A stretch of 64,000 bases of DNA from Alkaliphilus metalliredigens QYMF (GCF_000016985.1 NC_009633.1:2275539-2339538), one strand, 5' to 3'; shown: positions 10,433-20,296, counted from the stretch's first letter. Notes: a model not told the origin generated them from the letters alone. Translations and numbers: made by a program.

Positions 10433-11422
10433 TCTATATTGATCACTTTCAATTAATTCTCTCAAAGCTAGAAGGTCAGCACTAACGGTAAGGGCAAGCA
10501 TTAACTTAATTCTAGCTTTTTGACCTGGTAGACTGCCTCCAAGGATTACGCCTATGTTTCTTAAGTGTCGCCCAGCCCCTTCATAGCCATAGGTATCGAG
10601 GACTCGACCCGTAGGACAACGTGAGATCATCACCACGGCCACATTGTTCTTGATAGCATACTCAACGCCTGGAATCATAGCCGGGGGAATGTTTCCACGA
10701 CCCATGGCTTCTAAAATGATGCCCTTGGCCCCAGAGTCTACTGAAAATTTAAGAAAGCGATCATCCATGCCAGCCACACACTTAATCAGGTCAACCTGAT
10801 CATTAACCTCATCGGTTTCTATGAATTGACGACTCACCATATTACGATGATAGATGACTTGATCATTATCAACGATACCTAAGGGGCCAAACTCCAATGA
10901 TTTGAAAGTATCTAAGCTGAGGGTGTTGGTTTTAGTTACTTCACTGGCGGCGTTAACTTCATTATTCATCACAACCAGCACACCCTTACATCTTGATTGG
11001 GGTGAAATAGCTGTACATACAGCAGCAGCTAAGTTACTCGGGCCATCATACCCTAGTTCAGAGCTATTTCTCATGGCACCAGCCACAACAATTGGTTTTG
11101 GGGAATTAATTGTTAAATCAAGTAGATAAGCAGTTTCTTCAAGGGTATCCGTACCGTGGGTAACAATGATACCATCTATCTCCTCTCTTGATAGGGTTTC
11201 AAGAACCAGGTTTCTGAGTTGAAACATCAACTTGGGTACCATATGGGGCCCTGGCAACTCTGAAAAGTTGATGGACTCGATATGGGCATAACGATCAATA
11301 TTAGTTACCAATGACATGATTTGTTCACTAGATAGAGATGGGATTGCAGCACCCACTCTGGGATCAACAGACATTGATATTGTTCCGCCTGTAAAAATGA
11401 TTGCAATTCTAGGTTTAGTCAT
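10430..11422 (-). CDS. ansA: L-asparaginase
   Basis: 330 aa, the usual length. It converts L-asparagine to aspartate and ammonia. The two catalytic triads are visible: the nucleophile Thr in TGGTIS (residues 11-16) and THGTDTLEETAY (88-99) with the Thr-Asp pair. The Lys position of the second triad is occupied by the RNSSELGYDGP stretch, as in many related homologues. There is no signal peptide, so it is probably cytoplasmic. RBS is GGAGG before ATG. A structured leader with an internal terminator (see 11498-11613) lies between its promoter and start, suggesting attenuation control. Confidence 0.9.
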   Translation of the reverse strand: MTKPRIAIIFTGGTISMSVDPRVGAAIPSLSSEQIMSLVTNIDRYAHIESINFSELPGPHMVPKLMFQLRNLVLETLSREEIDGIIVTHGTDTLEETAYLLDLTINSPKPIVVAGAMRNSSELGYDGPSNLAAAVCTAISPQSRCKGVLVVMNNEVNAASEVTKTNTLSLDTFKSLEFGPLGIVDNDQVIYHRNMVSRQFIETDEVNDQVDLIKCVAGMDDRFLKFSVDSGAKGIILEAMGRGNIPPAMIPGVEYAIKNNVAVVMISRCPTGRVLDTYGYEGAGRHLRNIGVILGGSLPGQKARIKLMLALTVSADLLALRELIESDQYR

Positions 11423-11497
11423 AAAAAAACCTCCTACTGTCTATTTCTTGATTATGCATATTATTTCTCTTCTATTATACAAAAAAATAGCCTATTG

Positions 11498-11530
11498 TAC
11501 AAAAAAATAAACCGGGTCAAAGACCCGGCT
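11498..11530 (-). terminator. Intrinsic terminator upstream of ansA (possible attenuator)
   Basis: On the minus strand CCGGGT-CTTTG-ACCCGG is followed by a T-rich run of about 12 nt. It points toward ansA, whose start is 76 nt further on, and no gene ends here. Confidence 0.7.
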
Positions 11531-11613
11531 TCACATCCGTAGATGTGATTTCCGTTCAAAAGGGTATTGGGAATAGAGATTTGATTATCGAGGTTACCAG
11601 GGGGATAACCACA
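11498..11613 (-). ncRNA. Predicted structured leader or small RNA upstream of ansA
   Basis: Transcription from the promoter at 11619-11647 would give a transcript of about 115 nt. It contains GGTTATCC-CCCT-GGTAACC and CACATC-TACG-GATGTG hairpins, then the terminator at 11498-11530. Either it is a stand-alone small RNA, or the terminator is conditional and the structure regulates ansA. I do not recognise a known riboswitch class. The prediction rests on promoter, paired arms and terminator seen by eye. Confidence 0.4.
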
Positions 11614-11618
11614 TAGAA

Positions 11619-11647
11619 ATTATAACAAATTCCGACAAGAAAGGCAA
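11619..11647 (-). promoter_or_regulatory. Sigma-A-type promoter for the ansA leader
   Basis: Minus strand TTGCCT, 17-nt spacer, TATAAT. Near-consensus boxes with ideal spacing. Confidence 0.6.
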
Positions 11648-11707
11648 TAGTTTGACAAGTTTTTTTATAATTTTTTTATCAGTAGGGAGTTACATTTATT
11701 ATTTATT

Positions 11708-11742
11708 GAATTTGTTATATAATACGAATTTGTTATATAATA
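11708..11742 (+). promoter_or_regulatory. Tandem 17-bp repeat carrying two TATAAT boxes upstream of the LUD gene
   Basis: GAATTTGTTATATAATA occurs twice, separated by one base. Each copy ends in a -10-like TATAAT. Either a duplicated promoter or a repeated regulator site. Confidence 0.5.
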
Positions 11743-11786
11743 GTGTAAGAGAAGAAAATGCTACCATAATTAAGGGGGAATAAAGG

Positions 11787-12398
11787 ATGAAGGAAACAGT
11801 AGAAGTTATTTTAGGTAATCTAAAGAAAAGGAATATCGATGCTCAGTATTTTGTTACAAAGGAAGAAGCTCACGCAGCCATTCTAAATGAAATTCAGCTA
11901 ACTGATACAGTTGGAATTGGTGGGTCAATGACAATCAAAGAACTAAACCTGCATGAAGCACTGATTGAACGCGGTAATTCAGTTTTTTGGCACTGGTTAG
12001 TGGCACCAGAGGACCGTGAAAGCCAGAGAAAAAGTGCGGCCCTAGCAGATGTCTATTTAAGTAGTACAAACGCCATTACTAAGGATGGGGAATTAATTAA
12101 CATTGATGGTCTAGGAAATCGAGTGTCAGCTATGGTATATGGCCCTAAAAAATCCATTGTTGTATGTGGTGTTAATAAGATATGTGATGATTTGATTTCA
12201 GGTATTGATCGAATCAAAACTGAGGCATGTCCAAGTAATGCAAAAAGACTAGGATTAAAGACGCCCTGTGCTAAAACAGATCACTGTAATGATTGCTTTA
12301 GTGAAGATAGAATGTGTAATGTGACCACTATTATTAATAACAAACCCATGGGGATTGATTTGAAAGTGTATTTAGTAGAAGAGACATTGGGATATTAA
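11787..12398 (+). CDS. LUD-domain protein (LutC/YkgG, DUF162 family)
   Basis: 203 aa, start ATG after AAGGGGGAATAAAGG. The LUD fold is recognised from GIGGSMTIKELNL (residues 42-54), DVYLSSTNAITKDGELINID and KSIVVCGVNKI. In Lut proteins the domain takes part in lactate oxidation, but stand-alone clostridial members have no assigned reaction. The C-terminal 60 residues contain six Cys (ACPSNAKR, PCAKTDHCNDC, MCN), as in this subgroup, which suggests metal or Fe-S binding. It is monocistronic, with its own tandem promoter region and terminator. Confidence 0.85.
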   Translation: MKETVEVILGNLKKRNIDAQYFVTKEEAHAAILNEIQLTDTVGIGGSMTIKELNLHEALIERGNSVFWHWLVAPEDRESQRKSAALADVYLSSTNAITKDGELINIDGLGNRVSAMVYGPKKSIVVCGVNKICDDLISGIDRIKTEACPSNAKRLGLKTPCAKTDHCNDCFSEDRMCNVTTIINNKPMGIDLKVYLVEETLGY

Positions 12399-12469
12399 TA
12401 AAATGATACTGAATGTAGAGGAAGTCTTAGCAGTAAACCGAAGATAAGAATGTACATAGCAGAAATATA

Positions 12470-12496
12470 AAAAAAGCGTCGTAGACGCTTTCTTTA
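12470..12496 (+). terminator. Rho-independent terminator of the LUD gene
   Basis: AAAGCGTC-GTA-GACGCTTT stem with a following TCTTTAT tract. Confidence 0.75.
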
Positions 12497-12617
12497 TATG
12501 AAGTAGCAAATGATATAATTTAATTAGGTCATACTAGTATTAATAAGGATTAAGCTTTACAAAGCAGGAGAATTTCGATATGATGATAGCTGAAATCAAT
12601 GAGTGAGGATGAGAAAT

Positions 12618-13775
12618 ATGGAGGTTTATTTAGATAATGCGGCAACAACCAAACCCAATAGTGAAGTAGTGGAATCAATGATGACGGCACTAACTGAGTA
12701 CTATGGAAATCCTTCCTCTTTACATAAAAAAGGGGTTCAAGTAGAAAAGGAAATTAAGCGTATTCGAAAAAGCATTGGAAAGGCGATGAAGTGTTCCGAC
12801 CAAGAGGTGTATTTTACTGCCAGTGGAACCGAAGCAAACAATCTCGCTATTCGTGGGTTGGTAAAGGCAAATCGGCGTAGGGGCAATCACTTGATTACAA
12901 CCACCATTGAACATAAATCTGTTTTAAATACTTTTAAGGATTTAGCAAAAGACGGATATGTGGTTACTTATTTAAATGTAGATAAACAAGGTTTTATTTC
13001 ATTAGACGAACTAGAAAAGGCATTAACACCGGATACAATATTAGTGAGTTTAATTCATATCAATAATGAAGTTGGAAGCATGCACCCGGTAAAAGAAATT
13101 GGGAAATTGATTAAAGCTAAAAACAAGAACACCCTCTTTCATATAGACGCAGTGCAGTCCTTTGGTAAAGAGAAGATAAACTTAAATGTGGATTTAATTG
13201 ATAGCTTATCTATGAGTGGACATAAAATTCATGGTCCCAAAGGAATTGGGGCATTATATGTTAGAAAAGGAGTTAAAATCGCGCCATTATTCACTGGTGG
13301 AAGTCAAGAGATGGGACTCCGTTCCGGAACAGAAAATGTCCCGGGGATCTTTGGGCTGGGAAAAGCCATAGAGCTTATTTTAGATAACCAAGAAGATAAG
13401 ATCAAAAGATTAATAGAACTTAAAAACTACTTTATACATTCCTTGAGTCAACAGATTGATGATGTCTATATAACAAGTAAAAATGGTGATGATTTTGCGC
13501 CCCACATTATCAATGTTTCATTTAAAGGCATTCGCAGTGAGATTATGTTACACAGTTTAGAGCAAGATGGTATTTATGTTTCATCGGGATCAGCCTGTTC
13601 CTCTAAAAAAAGAGGAGCCAGTCATGTGCTGGTGGCTATGGGAATGAAAGAGGCTTTAATAGATAGTGCAATTCGAATTAGCTTAAGTCACATCAACACA
13701 ATTGAAGAAATAGATTATGCTATTTTGCATATGGCAAAGCATACAAAAGATCTAAGAAAGATTATTAAGAGGTGA
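12618..13775 (+). CDS. Cysteine desulfurase, NifS/IscS family
   Basis: 385 aa PLP enzyme that takes sulfur from cysteine and holds it as a persulfide. The start region is YLDNAATT; SMSGHKIHGPKGIG carries the PLP Lys, and SGSACSSKK carries the persulfide Cys. It ends 7 nt before thiI, so it most likely supplies sulfur to ThiI for tRNA 4-thiouridine, a common Firmicute arrangement. I chose ATG 12618 because GAGG at 12605-12608 is 9 nt upstream; an in-frame GTG at 12603 lacks such a site. Confidence 0.92.
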   Translation: MEVYLDNAATTKPNSEVVESMMTALTEYYGNPSSLHKKGVQVEKEIKRIRKSIGKAMKCSDQEVYFTASGTEANNLAIRGLVKANRRRGNHLITTTIEHKSVLNTFKDLAKDGYVVTYLNVDKQGFISLDELEKALTPDTILVSLIHINNEVGSMHPVKEIGKLIKAKNKNTLFHIDAVQSFGKEKINLNVDLIDSLSMSGHKIHGPKGIGALYVRKGVKIAPLFTGGSQEMGLRSGTENVPGIFGLGKAIELILDNQEDKIKRLIELKNYFIHSLSQQIDDVYITSKNGDDFAPHIINVSFKGIRSEIMLHSLEQDGIYVSSGSACSSKKRGASHVLVAMGMKEALIDSAIRISLSHINTIEEIDYAILHMAKHTKDLRKIIKR

Positions 13776-13782
13776 TTAACTT

Positions 13783-14961
13783 TTGGAAAATGTATTGATT
13801 ATACGATATGGCGAAATTATGTTAAAGGGTGATAATAAAAGCTTTTTTGAGGCGAAGCTGACAAAACATATCAGAGGAGCTGTTAAGGACTTAGGCGATG
13901 TGAAGGTCTATAAAATGCATAGTAGGGTTTATATAGATGTAGAGGACTTCAATGCAGATGAAATTATTGAAAGAGTAAAGAAGGTTTTTGGTGTTGTATG
14001 TATTAGCCCAGCTGTAAGGTTCCCTGTTGACTTCGATGTCATTAAAGAGACTGCCCTAAATCAAATCAAAGAAGAAATGGCTCAAAGAGGCGTTAAAACC
14101 TTTAAAGTGGAGAGTAAACGAGTCGATAAAAAATTTCCACTAAAGTCTCCTGAAATGAGTCGAGAAATAGGAGGATATATCCTAGAAAATACCGAAGGTC
14201 TAGAGGTAGATGTACATAATCCAGAGGTAAGGGTCTATGTAGAGGTTCGTGAGTGTTCTTTTGTTTTTACAAAGAAGGTTTATGGCTTTGGGGGATTACC
14301 CCTAGGAACCAATGGAAAAGCGTTATTGCTACTTTCAGGTGGCATTGACAGTCCTGTAGCAGGCTGGTTAGTGGCAAAAAGAGGTGTGGAGATTCATGGA
14401 ATGCATTTCCATAGCTATCCCTTTACCAGTGAGCGAGCTAAAGAAAAAGTAGTGGATCTAGCAAAGATACTAACCACTTATTGTGGGAGGATAAAGTTAT
14501 ATTCCGTTAACTTGCTAGCCATTCAAAAAGAAATCAATGAAAAATGCCCAGAAGAGGAAATGACAATCCTATCTAGACGGTTTATGATGAAAATTGCCGA
14601 AAGAGTGGCTAATAAAATAGGCTGTGATGCACTGGTAACAGGTGAAAGTATTGGACAGGTTGCAAGTCAAACTGTCAAAGGTCTACATGTGACAAATGCA
14701 GCTGTGGAACTACCGGTTTTCAGACCGCTTATTGCAATGGACAAGGTAGACATCATGGACTTAGCTCGAAAAATAGATACATATGAAACCTCTATTTTAC
14801 CCTTTGAAGATTGTTGTACTGTATTTCTACCAAAGCGTCCTGTCACACAGCCTAGATTAGAAAAAATACTGCGTTCAGAGGCGCTTTTAGATGTAGAGGG
14901 ATTAATTGAAAGTGCCATAGGGGATATGGAAGTAGAAAGAATTTCTTTAGACGATGAATAA
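13783..14961 (+). CDS. thiI: tRNA 4-thiouridine synthase ThiI
   Basis: 392 aa. The N-terminal ferredoxin-like and THUMP regions (about 1-165) are followed by a PP-loop ATP pyrophosphatase domain with LLSGGIDSPVAGWL (about 183-196). It adenylates U8 of tRNA and inserts sulfur delivered by the cysteine desulfurase encoded just upstream. The C-terminal rhodanese domain of E. coli ThiI is absent, as in Bacillus-type ThiI. CCTVF near residue 343 keeps conserved Cys. TTG start after AAGAGGTGATTAACT, 7 nt after nifS. Confidence 0.95.
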   Translation: MENVLIIRYGEIMLKGDNKSFFEAKLTKHIRGAVKDLGDVKVYKMHSRVYIDVEDFNADEIIERVKKVFGVVCISPAVRFPVDFDVIKETALNQIKEEMAQRGVKTFKVESKRVDKKFPLKSPEMSREIGGYILENTEGLEVDVHNPEVRVYVEVRECSFVFTKKVYGFGGLPLGTNGKALLLLSGGIDSPVAGWLVAKRGVEIHGMHFHSYPFTSERAKEKVVDLAKILTTYCGRIKLYSVNLLAIQKEINEKCPEEEMTILSRRFMMKIAERVANKIGCDALVTGESIGQVASQTVKGLHVTNAAVELPVFRPLIAMDKVDIMDLARKIDTYETSILPFEDCCTVFLPKRPVTQPRLEKILRSEALLDVEGLIESAIGDMEVERISLDDE

Positions 14962-14981
14962 CATGAAAGGGGAGTGTTGAT

Positions 14982-15461
14982 ATGGATAAGTTTACGCATT
15001 TTAACGAAGAAGGTCGCGCAACAATGGTAGAGGTTGGAAATAAGCTGAACACTAAAAGAGAGGCCATTGCAAAGGGAAGTATTTATATGCAGCCAGAGAC
15101 ATTATCAAAGATTATTGATAAAAACATAAGCAAGGGTGATGTGTTAGCAGTGTCCCAAGTAGCAGGAATTATGGCTGCGAAAAAAACAAGTGAAATGATT
15201 CCTATGTGTCATACACTTATGTTAACGGGAGCAGATATTAATTTTCAGATTGATGAAACCAATAGTAAAATTGATATTGAGGCAATCGTAAGAACCACAG
15301 GGAAGACTGGCGTGGAAATTGAAGCATTAAATGCTGTATCGATTGCGGCTTTAACAATCTATGATATGTGCAAAGCAGTAGATCGTGGAATGAGAATAAC
15401 TGATATTAGATTAGCCAAGAAGTCAGGTGGAAAATCTGGGGATTTTATTAGAGAAGATTAA
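14982..15461 (+). CDS. moaC: Cyclic pyranopterin monophosphate synthase MoaC
   Basis: 159 aa, normal length. It catalyses the second half of the first step of molybdenum cofactor synthesis, after MoaA. Family features: [16 protein letters not shown] at the N-terminus, [14 protein letters not shown] with conserved His, and [10 protein letters not shown] with the catalytic Lys-Ala-Val-Asp. It is 20 nt after thiI with AAAGGGGAG before ATG, so it is probably in the nifS-thiI operon. It faces the mog gene, which acts later in the same pathway. No moaA is seen nearby. Confidence 0.95.
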   Translation: MDKFTHFNEEGRATMVEVGNKLNTKREAIAKGSIYMQPETLSKIIDKNISKGDVLAVSQVAGIMAAKKTSEMIPMCHTLMLTGADINFQIDETNSKIDIEAIVRTTGKTGVEIEALNAVSIAALTIYDMCKAVDRGMRITDIRLAKKSGGKSGDFIRED

Positions 15462-15522
15462 TAAGAAGTAAACTAATAATTCGTCTCATGCTGTGGTATG
15501 GACTCATGGTGCACTTAAATTT

Positions 15523-15575
15523 AAAAGGCTAAAGGGATGTGTAGTGTAGAGAACCTAACATCCCTTCAGCCTTTA
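15523..15575. terminator. Bidirectional terminator between moaC and mog
   Basis: AAAAGGCTAAAGGGATGT pairs with ACATCCCTTCAGCCTTT (one mismatch) around a 17-nt loop; T-rich on the + side and A-rich on the other. Confidence 0.7.
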
Positions 15576-16082
15576 CTATTTATGTACGTGGTGGGAGTTG
15601 CCACATTCCCCATCAATACCCTTTAAAATGCCAATTCCATGGGCTAGAGCAGGCAGTATCACCTCGATACTTTCACGAACACCCTTGGGACTTCCAGGTA
15701 AATTAATAATGAGTGTTTGCTTACGGATTCCTGATACGGCTCTAGAGAGCATTGCCTTAGGTGTAATGCTAAGACTTTTCATTCGTATTGTTTCAGAGAT
15801 CCCCGGTGCAAGGCGATCAACTACATCTAATGTTGCCTCTGGCGTCACATCCCTAGGAGAAAACCCTGTTCCACCTGTGGTAAATACAAGGTCTAATTGT
15901 AACTCATCACACATATATTGAATGGCAGCAGCAATTTCTTTGCGTTCATCGGGGATAATTTGATATTCTTTGACGACCCCACCAATTTCTTTTAGTAACT
16001 CACCAATTAAGGGGCCACTGGTATCAACACGCTCTCCTTTAGATCCTTTATCGCTAGCCGTAATAATTCCAACTGTAATCAT
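15576..16082 (-). CDS. mog: Molybdopterin adenylyltransferase (MogA/MoaB family)
   Basis: 168 aa. It adenylates molybdopterin before metal insertion. The family signature TTGGTGFSPRDVTPEAT lies at about residues 89-105, ASDKGSKGERVDTSGP at the N-terminus, and NLPGSPKGV near the C-terminus. It ends GECGNSHHVHK. It starts at ATG after AAAGGAGGATTTACA. It is convergent with moaC, sharing the terminator. MoaB of some species is catalytically inactive, but this one keeps the expected motifs. Confidence 0.92.
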   Translation of the reverse strand: MITVGIITASDKGSKGERVDTSGPLIGELLKEIGGVVKEYQIIPDERKEIAAAIQYMCDELQLDLVFTTGGTGFSPRDVTPEATLDVVDRLAPGISETIRMKSLSITPKAMLSRAVSGIRKQTLIINLPGSPKGVRESIEVILPALAHGIGILKGIDGECGNSHHVHK

Positions 16083-16223
16083 TGTAAATCCTCCTTTATA
16101 ATAGTTGATAATAATCGATACAGACCCATAAAATAAATATAAACATATCTATTCATGATTTAGGTTGCACCTAAAAGATCAGGGTATATATGATAATAGT
16201 ATAGCATAGAAAGGAGGAATAAA

Positions 16224-16571
16224 ATGACTAAATTCTTAGTACGTTGGTTTAGTAGTGCCGCAGCTGTTTATATCATTGCCAGCATATATGATGGGATTAG
16301 TGTAACAGGCTTTCAAGCCACTTTGATCACCGCAGCCATCCTTGGAATTGTTAATATGTTTATCAAACCAATACTGCTTATTTTAACATTACCCATTACC
16401 CTATTAACATTAGGACTATTTACTTTTGTTATCAATGGGATTATATTGTTTATCACAGCAAACCTAGTGGCTGGATTCCAAGTGAAATCACTTTTTGCTG
16501 CTATTATTGGCTCGCTGTTGATTAGTGTTGTCAATATGGTGATTAATAATGTGTTAGGGGTAAAAAAATAG
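16224..16571 (+). CDS. Phage holin family IV-like membrane protein (YvlD-type)
   Basis: 115 aa, almost entirely hydrophobic with four predicted membrane segments (about 7-25, 32-50, 56-80, 88-110). The pattern ILGIVNMFIKPILLILTLPITLLTLG is typical of the YvlD / Phage_holin_4_2 family. This is usually a chromosomal membrane protein rather than a true phage holin, and its role is unknown. AAAGGAGG ribosome site. A single gene with no phage genes nearby. Confidence 0.85.
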   Translation: MTKFLVRWFSSAAAVYIIASIYDGISVTGFQATLITAAILGIVNMFIKPILLILTLPITLLTLGLFTFVINGIILFITANLVAGFQVKSLFAAIIGSLLISVVNMVINNVLGVKK

Positions 16572-16600
16572 CAGATACAGCTAAGCAGCTGTATCTGCTA
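16569..16600. terminator. 14-bp hairpin terminator shared by the holin-like gene and pflA
   Basis: TAGCAGATACAGCT and AGCTGTATCTGCTA pair perfectly around AAGC. On the minus strand the stem is followed by seven T. The last pflA codons and its stop lie inside the stem-loop. Confidence 0.85.
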
Positions 16601-17336
16601 TTACTTTAAGTTCATATAGATCAAAAATCGCTTTGACTTTTTTGATATCAATGTCATTTGCATCACGTAAATCTTGTAAGGGATATTCCAAGCCCATAGA
16701 TTCCCACTTGTGTTTTCCCATGGAATGATAGGGTAGTAAATCAATTCTTTCCACTGTTTTTAGTGATGTTGCAAATTGAGCTAAACGATGGACATCCTCT
16801 TCTTGATCCGTTAATGAAGGAACTACCACATGACGCATCCAAATGGATATTTCATTATCTGATAAATATTGAGCAAAGGAAAGTATCTTTTCATTTGAAA
16901 CACCAGTCAGATTCAAGTGCTTTTGAGGATCAATGTGCTTTAAATCCAATAAAACTAAGTCCACATAGGGAAGGATTTGTTTCATTAAGTCCAAATGAAC
17001 AAAGCCGGATGTATCAATGGCAGTGTGCAAATTTAATTTCTTTATTTCTAGCAGTAAAGCTGTTAAAAATTCCATCTGTAAGGTGGGCTCTCCACCACTG
17101 ATGGTGACACCACCACCAGAGGACACCATAAAGGGGATGTATTTTTTGATGTCCGAAATGACTTCATCCACTGTCATTTCTTTTCCTCCCTGTAGATCCC
17201 AAGTATCACGATTATGACAATATTTACATCTGAGGGGGCACCCTTGAAAGAAGATAATGTAACGAATACCCGGTCCATCAACAGTGCCAAAGGTTTCAAT
17301 AGAATGAATTTTACCAGTGATTGACATAGAAGACAC
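16581..17336 (-). CDS. pflA: Pyruvate formate-lyase activating enzyme
   Basis: 251 aa radical-SAM enzyme. It puts the glycyl radical on PflB using S-adenosylmethionine and a 4Fe-4S cluster. The CxxxCxxC motif is seen in GCPLRCKYCHN (residues 30-40), followed by SGGGVTISGGEPTLQ (SAM contact) and LLDLKH. It starts 104 nt downstream of the pflB stop on the same strand; the gap shows no clear terminator, so co-transcription is likely. The first ATG at 17327 sits 12 nt after GGAGG and may be the true start, with GTG 17336 the alternative. Confidence 0.95.
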   Translation of the reverse strand: MSSMSITGKIHSIETFGTVDGPGIRYIIFFQGCPLRCKYCHNRDTWDLQGGKEMTVDEVISDIKKYIPFMVSSGGGVTISGGEPTLQMEFLTALLLEIKKLNLHTAIDTSGFVHLDLMKQILPYVDLVLLDLKHIDPQKHLNLTGVSNEKILSFAQYLSDNEISIWMRHVVVPSLTDQEEDVHRLAQFATSLKTVERIDLLPYHSMGKHKWESMGLEYPLQDLRDANDIDIKKVKAIFDLYELKVIADTAA

Positions 17337-17440
17337 CTACCTCCAAATGATTTGAAATGAACTGCTTTCAGCGAACTGAAATATAGGGGGATTAGGTGAG
17401 GATTCTACCCCACCTAATATTATAATCTTGATAAAGATAA

Positions 17441-19672
17441 TTAATAAATAGCTCCATGGAAAGTTCGATTAATAACGTCTAGCTGTTGTTCTCTTGATAG
17501 CTTAATGAAGTTCACAGCATATCCAGAAACACGAATTGTTAATTGGGGATACAGTTCTGGATGCTCCATAGCATCTATTAATGTTTCTCGATCAAATACA
17601 TTGACATTAATGTGATGGCCACCCTGTACGAAATATCCATCCAATAGGGAAGATAATATGGTTATTCTTTCCTCAGTGGTTTTTCCTAAGGCCTTTGGAA
17701 CAATTGAGAAGGTATAGGAAATACCATCCTGTGCATGTTCATAAGGTAGCTTAGCCACGGAAGCCAGAGAGGCTAGAGCACCTTTTGTATCTCTGCCATG
17801 CATTGGATTTGCTCCAGGAGCAAAGGGTTCCCCTGTTTTTCTGCCGTCAGGAGTACTACCAGTTTTTTTACCATAGACAACATTAGATGTAATGGTTAAT
17901 ACCGACTGAGTAGGAATTGAATCTCTGTATGTTTTGTTTCTTCTGATTGAATTCATAAAACGCTCCACTAGCTCAATGGCTAAATCGTCTACCCTGTCAT
18001 CATTATTACCGTATTTAGGGAAGTCACCTTCGATTTCATAATCAACAGCTAGACCTTCTTCGTTACGGATTACTTTTACTTTTGCATACTTCATAGCGCT
18101 TAAAGAATCTGCACAAAGTGATAACCCTGCAATACCGCATGCCATGGTTCTTAGAATATCTTTATCGTGTAAAGCCATCTCGATTCTCTCATAAGCATAC
18201 TTATCATGCATGTAGTGAATCACGTTTAGGGTATTCACATAGAGCTTCGCTAACCAGTCAATGAAAGTATTAAACTTTTCCATAACCTCCTGGTAGTCAA
18301 GATATTCAGATGTGATTGGTGCAAACTTTGGACCCACTTGAAGGCCAGACATTTCATCCCTACCTCCATTAATTGCGTAAAGCAGTGCTTTTCCTAGATT
18401 ACATCTTGCCCCAAAGAACTGCATTTGTTTTCCAATTCGCATGGCTGAAACGCAACAAGCAATGCCGTAATCATCTCCCCAGTATGGGCGCATTAAATCG
18501 TCATTTTCATATTGAATAGAACTGGTATCAATAGACGCCTTTGAACAGAATTTTTTAAAGTTCTGAGGCAACTCTGTTGACCATAAAACAGTTAAGTTTG
18601 GCTCTGGTGCAGCACCTAGGTTATATAGTGTATTAAGAACTCGATAAGAAGTCTTGGTTACCAATGTTCTTCCGTCCATGGACATACCACCGATACATTC
18701 TGTTACCCAAGTGGGGTCCCCACTGAAAAGCTCGTTGTAATCTGGGGTTCTCAGGAATCTAACCATTCGAAGCTTCATGACAAAATGGTCCACTAATTCC
18801 TGGGCTTGTTCTTCTGTCAATTTACCATCTGCTAGATCCTTTTCAATATAAATATCAAGGAATGTAGAAACCCGTCCTAAACTCATGGCAGCACCATTTT
18901 GTTCCTTAACCGCTGCTAGATACCCTAAATACAACCATTGAATTGCTTCGAATGCATTGGAAGCTGGTCTTGAGATATCAAAGCCGTAGCTTTTTCCCAT
19001 TTCCTTAAGCTCCTTTAAAGCTCTAATTTGCTCCGCCATTTCTTCTCTCAACCTCATGGTGTTTTCATCCATGTAGTCTAGTTCAAGGGAAGCAAGCTGT
19101 ATATTTTTGTCTTCAATGAGTCGATCTATTCCATAAAGGGCAACTCTTCTGTAGTCTCCAATGATTCGACCTCGACCGTAGGCGTCAGGCAAACCAGTAA
19201 TGATACCAGCTTTTCTAGCGGCTAGCATTTCAGGGGTATAGACATCAAATACACCATCGTTATGGGTTTTTCTATATTTATAAAAGATATCTTTGATTTC
19301 GCTACTCAATTCGTAACCATAGGCTTGACAAGCACTGTCCACTGTTCTGATTCCACCAAAGGGCATGATTGCTCTCTTTAAGGGTGCATCTGTTTGTAGT
19401 CCGACGATTTTTTCTAAGTTTTCATCGATATAACCTGGCTTATGGGAAACGATGGTGGAAATTGTATCCACATCTATATCCAAGGTACCGTTATTTTTTC
19501 GTTCTTGTTCACATAAGGACAATACTTGTTTCCATAATTCTTTAGTACTTTCTGTGGCTTTTTCTAAAAAAGAAGCATCTCCATGATATGGAGCATAGTT
19601 TAACTGGATAAAATCCCTTACATCAATTGTTCTAGACCAATTGCCTGTTTTGTAACTAAATACTTTTGTCAT
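17441..19672 (-). CDS. pflB: Formate C-acetyltransferase (pyruvate formate-lyase)
   Basis: 743 aa glycyl-radical enzyme: pyruvate plus CoA gives acetyl-CoA plus formate, anaerobic fermentation in the cytoplasm. The adjacent catalytic cysteines are in [10 protein letters not shown], and the glycyl radical loop near the C-terminus reads [13 protein letters not shown] 19672 is chosen because GGAG lies 8 nt upstream; upstream ATG 19675 and GTG 19681 are possible. Full length and well conserved. The enzyme implies an oxygen-sensitive metabolism, in line with the other genes. Confidence 0.97.
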   Translation of the reverse strand: MTKVFSYKTGNWSRTIDVRDFIQLNYAPYHGDASFLEKATESTKELWKQVLSLCEQERKNNGTLDIDVDTISTIVSHKPGYIDENLEKIVGLQTDAPLKRAIMPFGGIRTVDSACQAYGYELSSEIKDIFYKYRKTHNDGVFDVYTPEMLAARKAGIITGLPDAYGRGRIIGDYRRVALYGIDRLIEDKNIQLASLELDYMDENTMRLREEMAEQIRALKELKEMGKSYGFDISRPASNAFEAIQWLYLGYLAAVKEQNGAAMSLGRVSTFLDIYIEKDLADGKLTEEQAQELVDHFVMKLRMVRFLRTPDYNELFSGDPTWVTECIGGMSMDGRTLVTKTSYRVLNTLYNLGAAPEPNLTVLWSTELPQNFKKFCSKASIDTSSIQYENDDLMRPYWGDDYGIACCVSAMRIGKQMQFFGARCNLGKALLYAINGGRDEMSGLQVGPKFAPITSEYLDYQEVMEKFNTFIDWLAKLYVNTLNVIHYMHDKYAYERIEMALHDKDILRTMACGIAGLSLCADSLSAMKYAKVKVIRNEEGLAVDYEIEGDFPKYGNNDDRVDDLAIELVERFMNSIRRNKTYRDSIPTQSVLTITSNVVYGKKTGSTPDGRKTGEPFAPGANPMHGRDTKGALASLASVAKLPYEHAQDGISYTFSIVPKALGKTTEERITILSSLLDGYFVQGGHHINVNVFDRETLIDAMEHPELYPQLTIRVSGYAVNFIKLSREQQLDVINRTFHGAIY

Positions 19673-19900
19673 CATATTCACTCCTTTAGCTAATTTTAGA
19701 AGGTTAAGTAAAATGGTTTTTATTACAATATCATTCTTAATAAATATATTTTAACACAGAAAAAGCATATTGTATACAAAATACAGTCATTAAGAAAAAT
19801 TAATAGTACTGAAAATTATTATTATTTAGATTATCTTTTCAGAGGACTATCGCGGAATCATAAAAACCCAAAAATCAACAAAACAAGTGTTTTTTCACTG

Positions 19901-19927
19901 AAGGACTTGTCCGTTTATTATAGAAAT
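19901..19927 (+). promoter_or_regulatory. Candidate sigma-H promoter of the spoIIA operon
   Basis: AAGGACTT is followed about 12 nt later by TAGAAAT, resembling the RnAGGAWWW / RnnGAAT boxes of sigma-H. Position fits the known sigma-H control of spoIIA in Bacillus and Clostridium. The match is partial. Confidence 0.35.
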
Positions 19928-19960
19928 AAATAAGTATCAAGGGAATAGGAGGGAAAGACA

Positions 19961-20296
19961 TTGCAATTAAAATATGAAATGATTGATCATGTACTCATTG
20001 TAAAATTCACTGGCGAACTAGATCATCATGTAGCCGAAGAAATCAGAGGGGAGCTAGACGAGACAATTGCTCAAAAGAGGATGAAGCATTTGATACTTGA
20101 TTTATCTGAAATGACATTTATGGATAGCTCAGGTATCGGTGTGATTATTGGCCGATATAAAAATATAACCAAATTAGGTGGCAAGGTCGCTGTGATCAAT
20201 GTACCTGAAAAAATTAATAAAATATTTAAGCTTGCTGGCCTATACCATATTATTACCAAATATTCAGATAAAAACGAAGCGATTAATTGCATGTAA
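19961..20296 (+). CDS. spoIIAA: Anti-sigma F factor antagonist SpoIIAA
   Basis: 111 aa STAS-domain protein. Unphosphorylated SpoIIAA binds SpoIIAB and frees sigma-F in the forespore. The phosphorylated Ser is in [13 protein letters not shown] (about residues 54-66). TTG start after ATAGGAGGGAAAGACA. First gene of the three-gene spoIIA operon; its stop lies 14 nt before the spoIIAB start. Confidence 0.97.
   Translation: MQLKYEMIDHVLIVKFTGELDHHVAEEIRGELDETIAQKRMKHLILDLSEMTFMDSSGIGVIIGRYKNITKLGGKVAVINVPEKINKIFKLAGLYHIITKYSDKNEAINCM

Noticed and set aside
16224-16571. Evidence of a prophage from the holin-like gene
   Set aside because: YvlD-type proteins are chromosomal, and no other phage gene is nearby.
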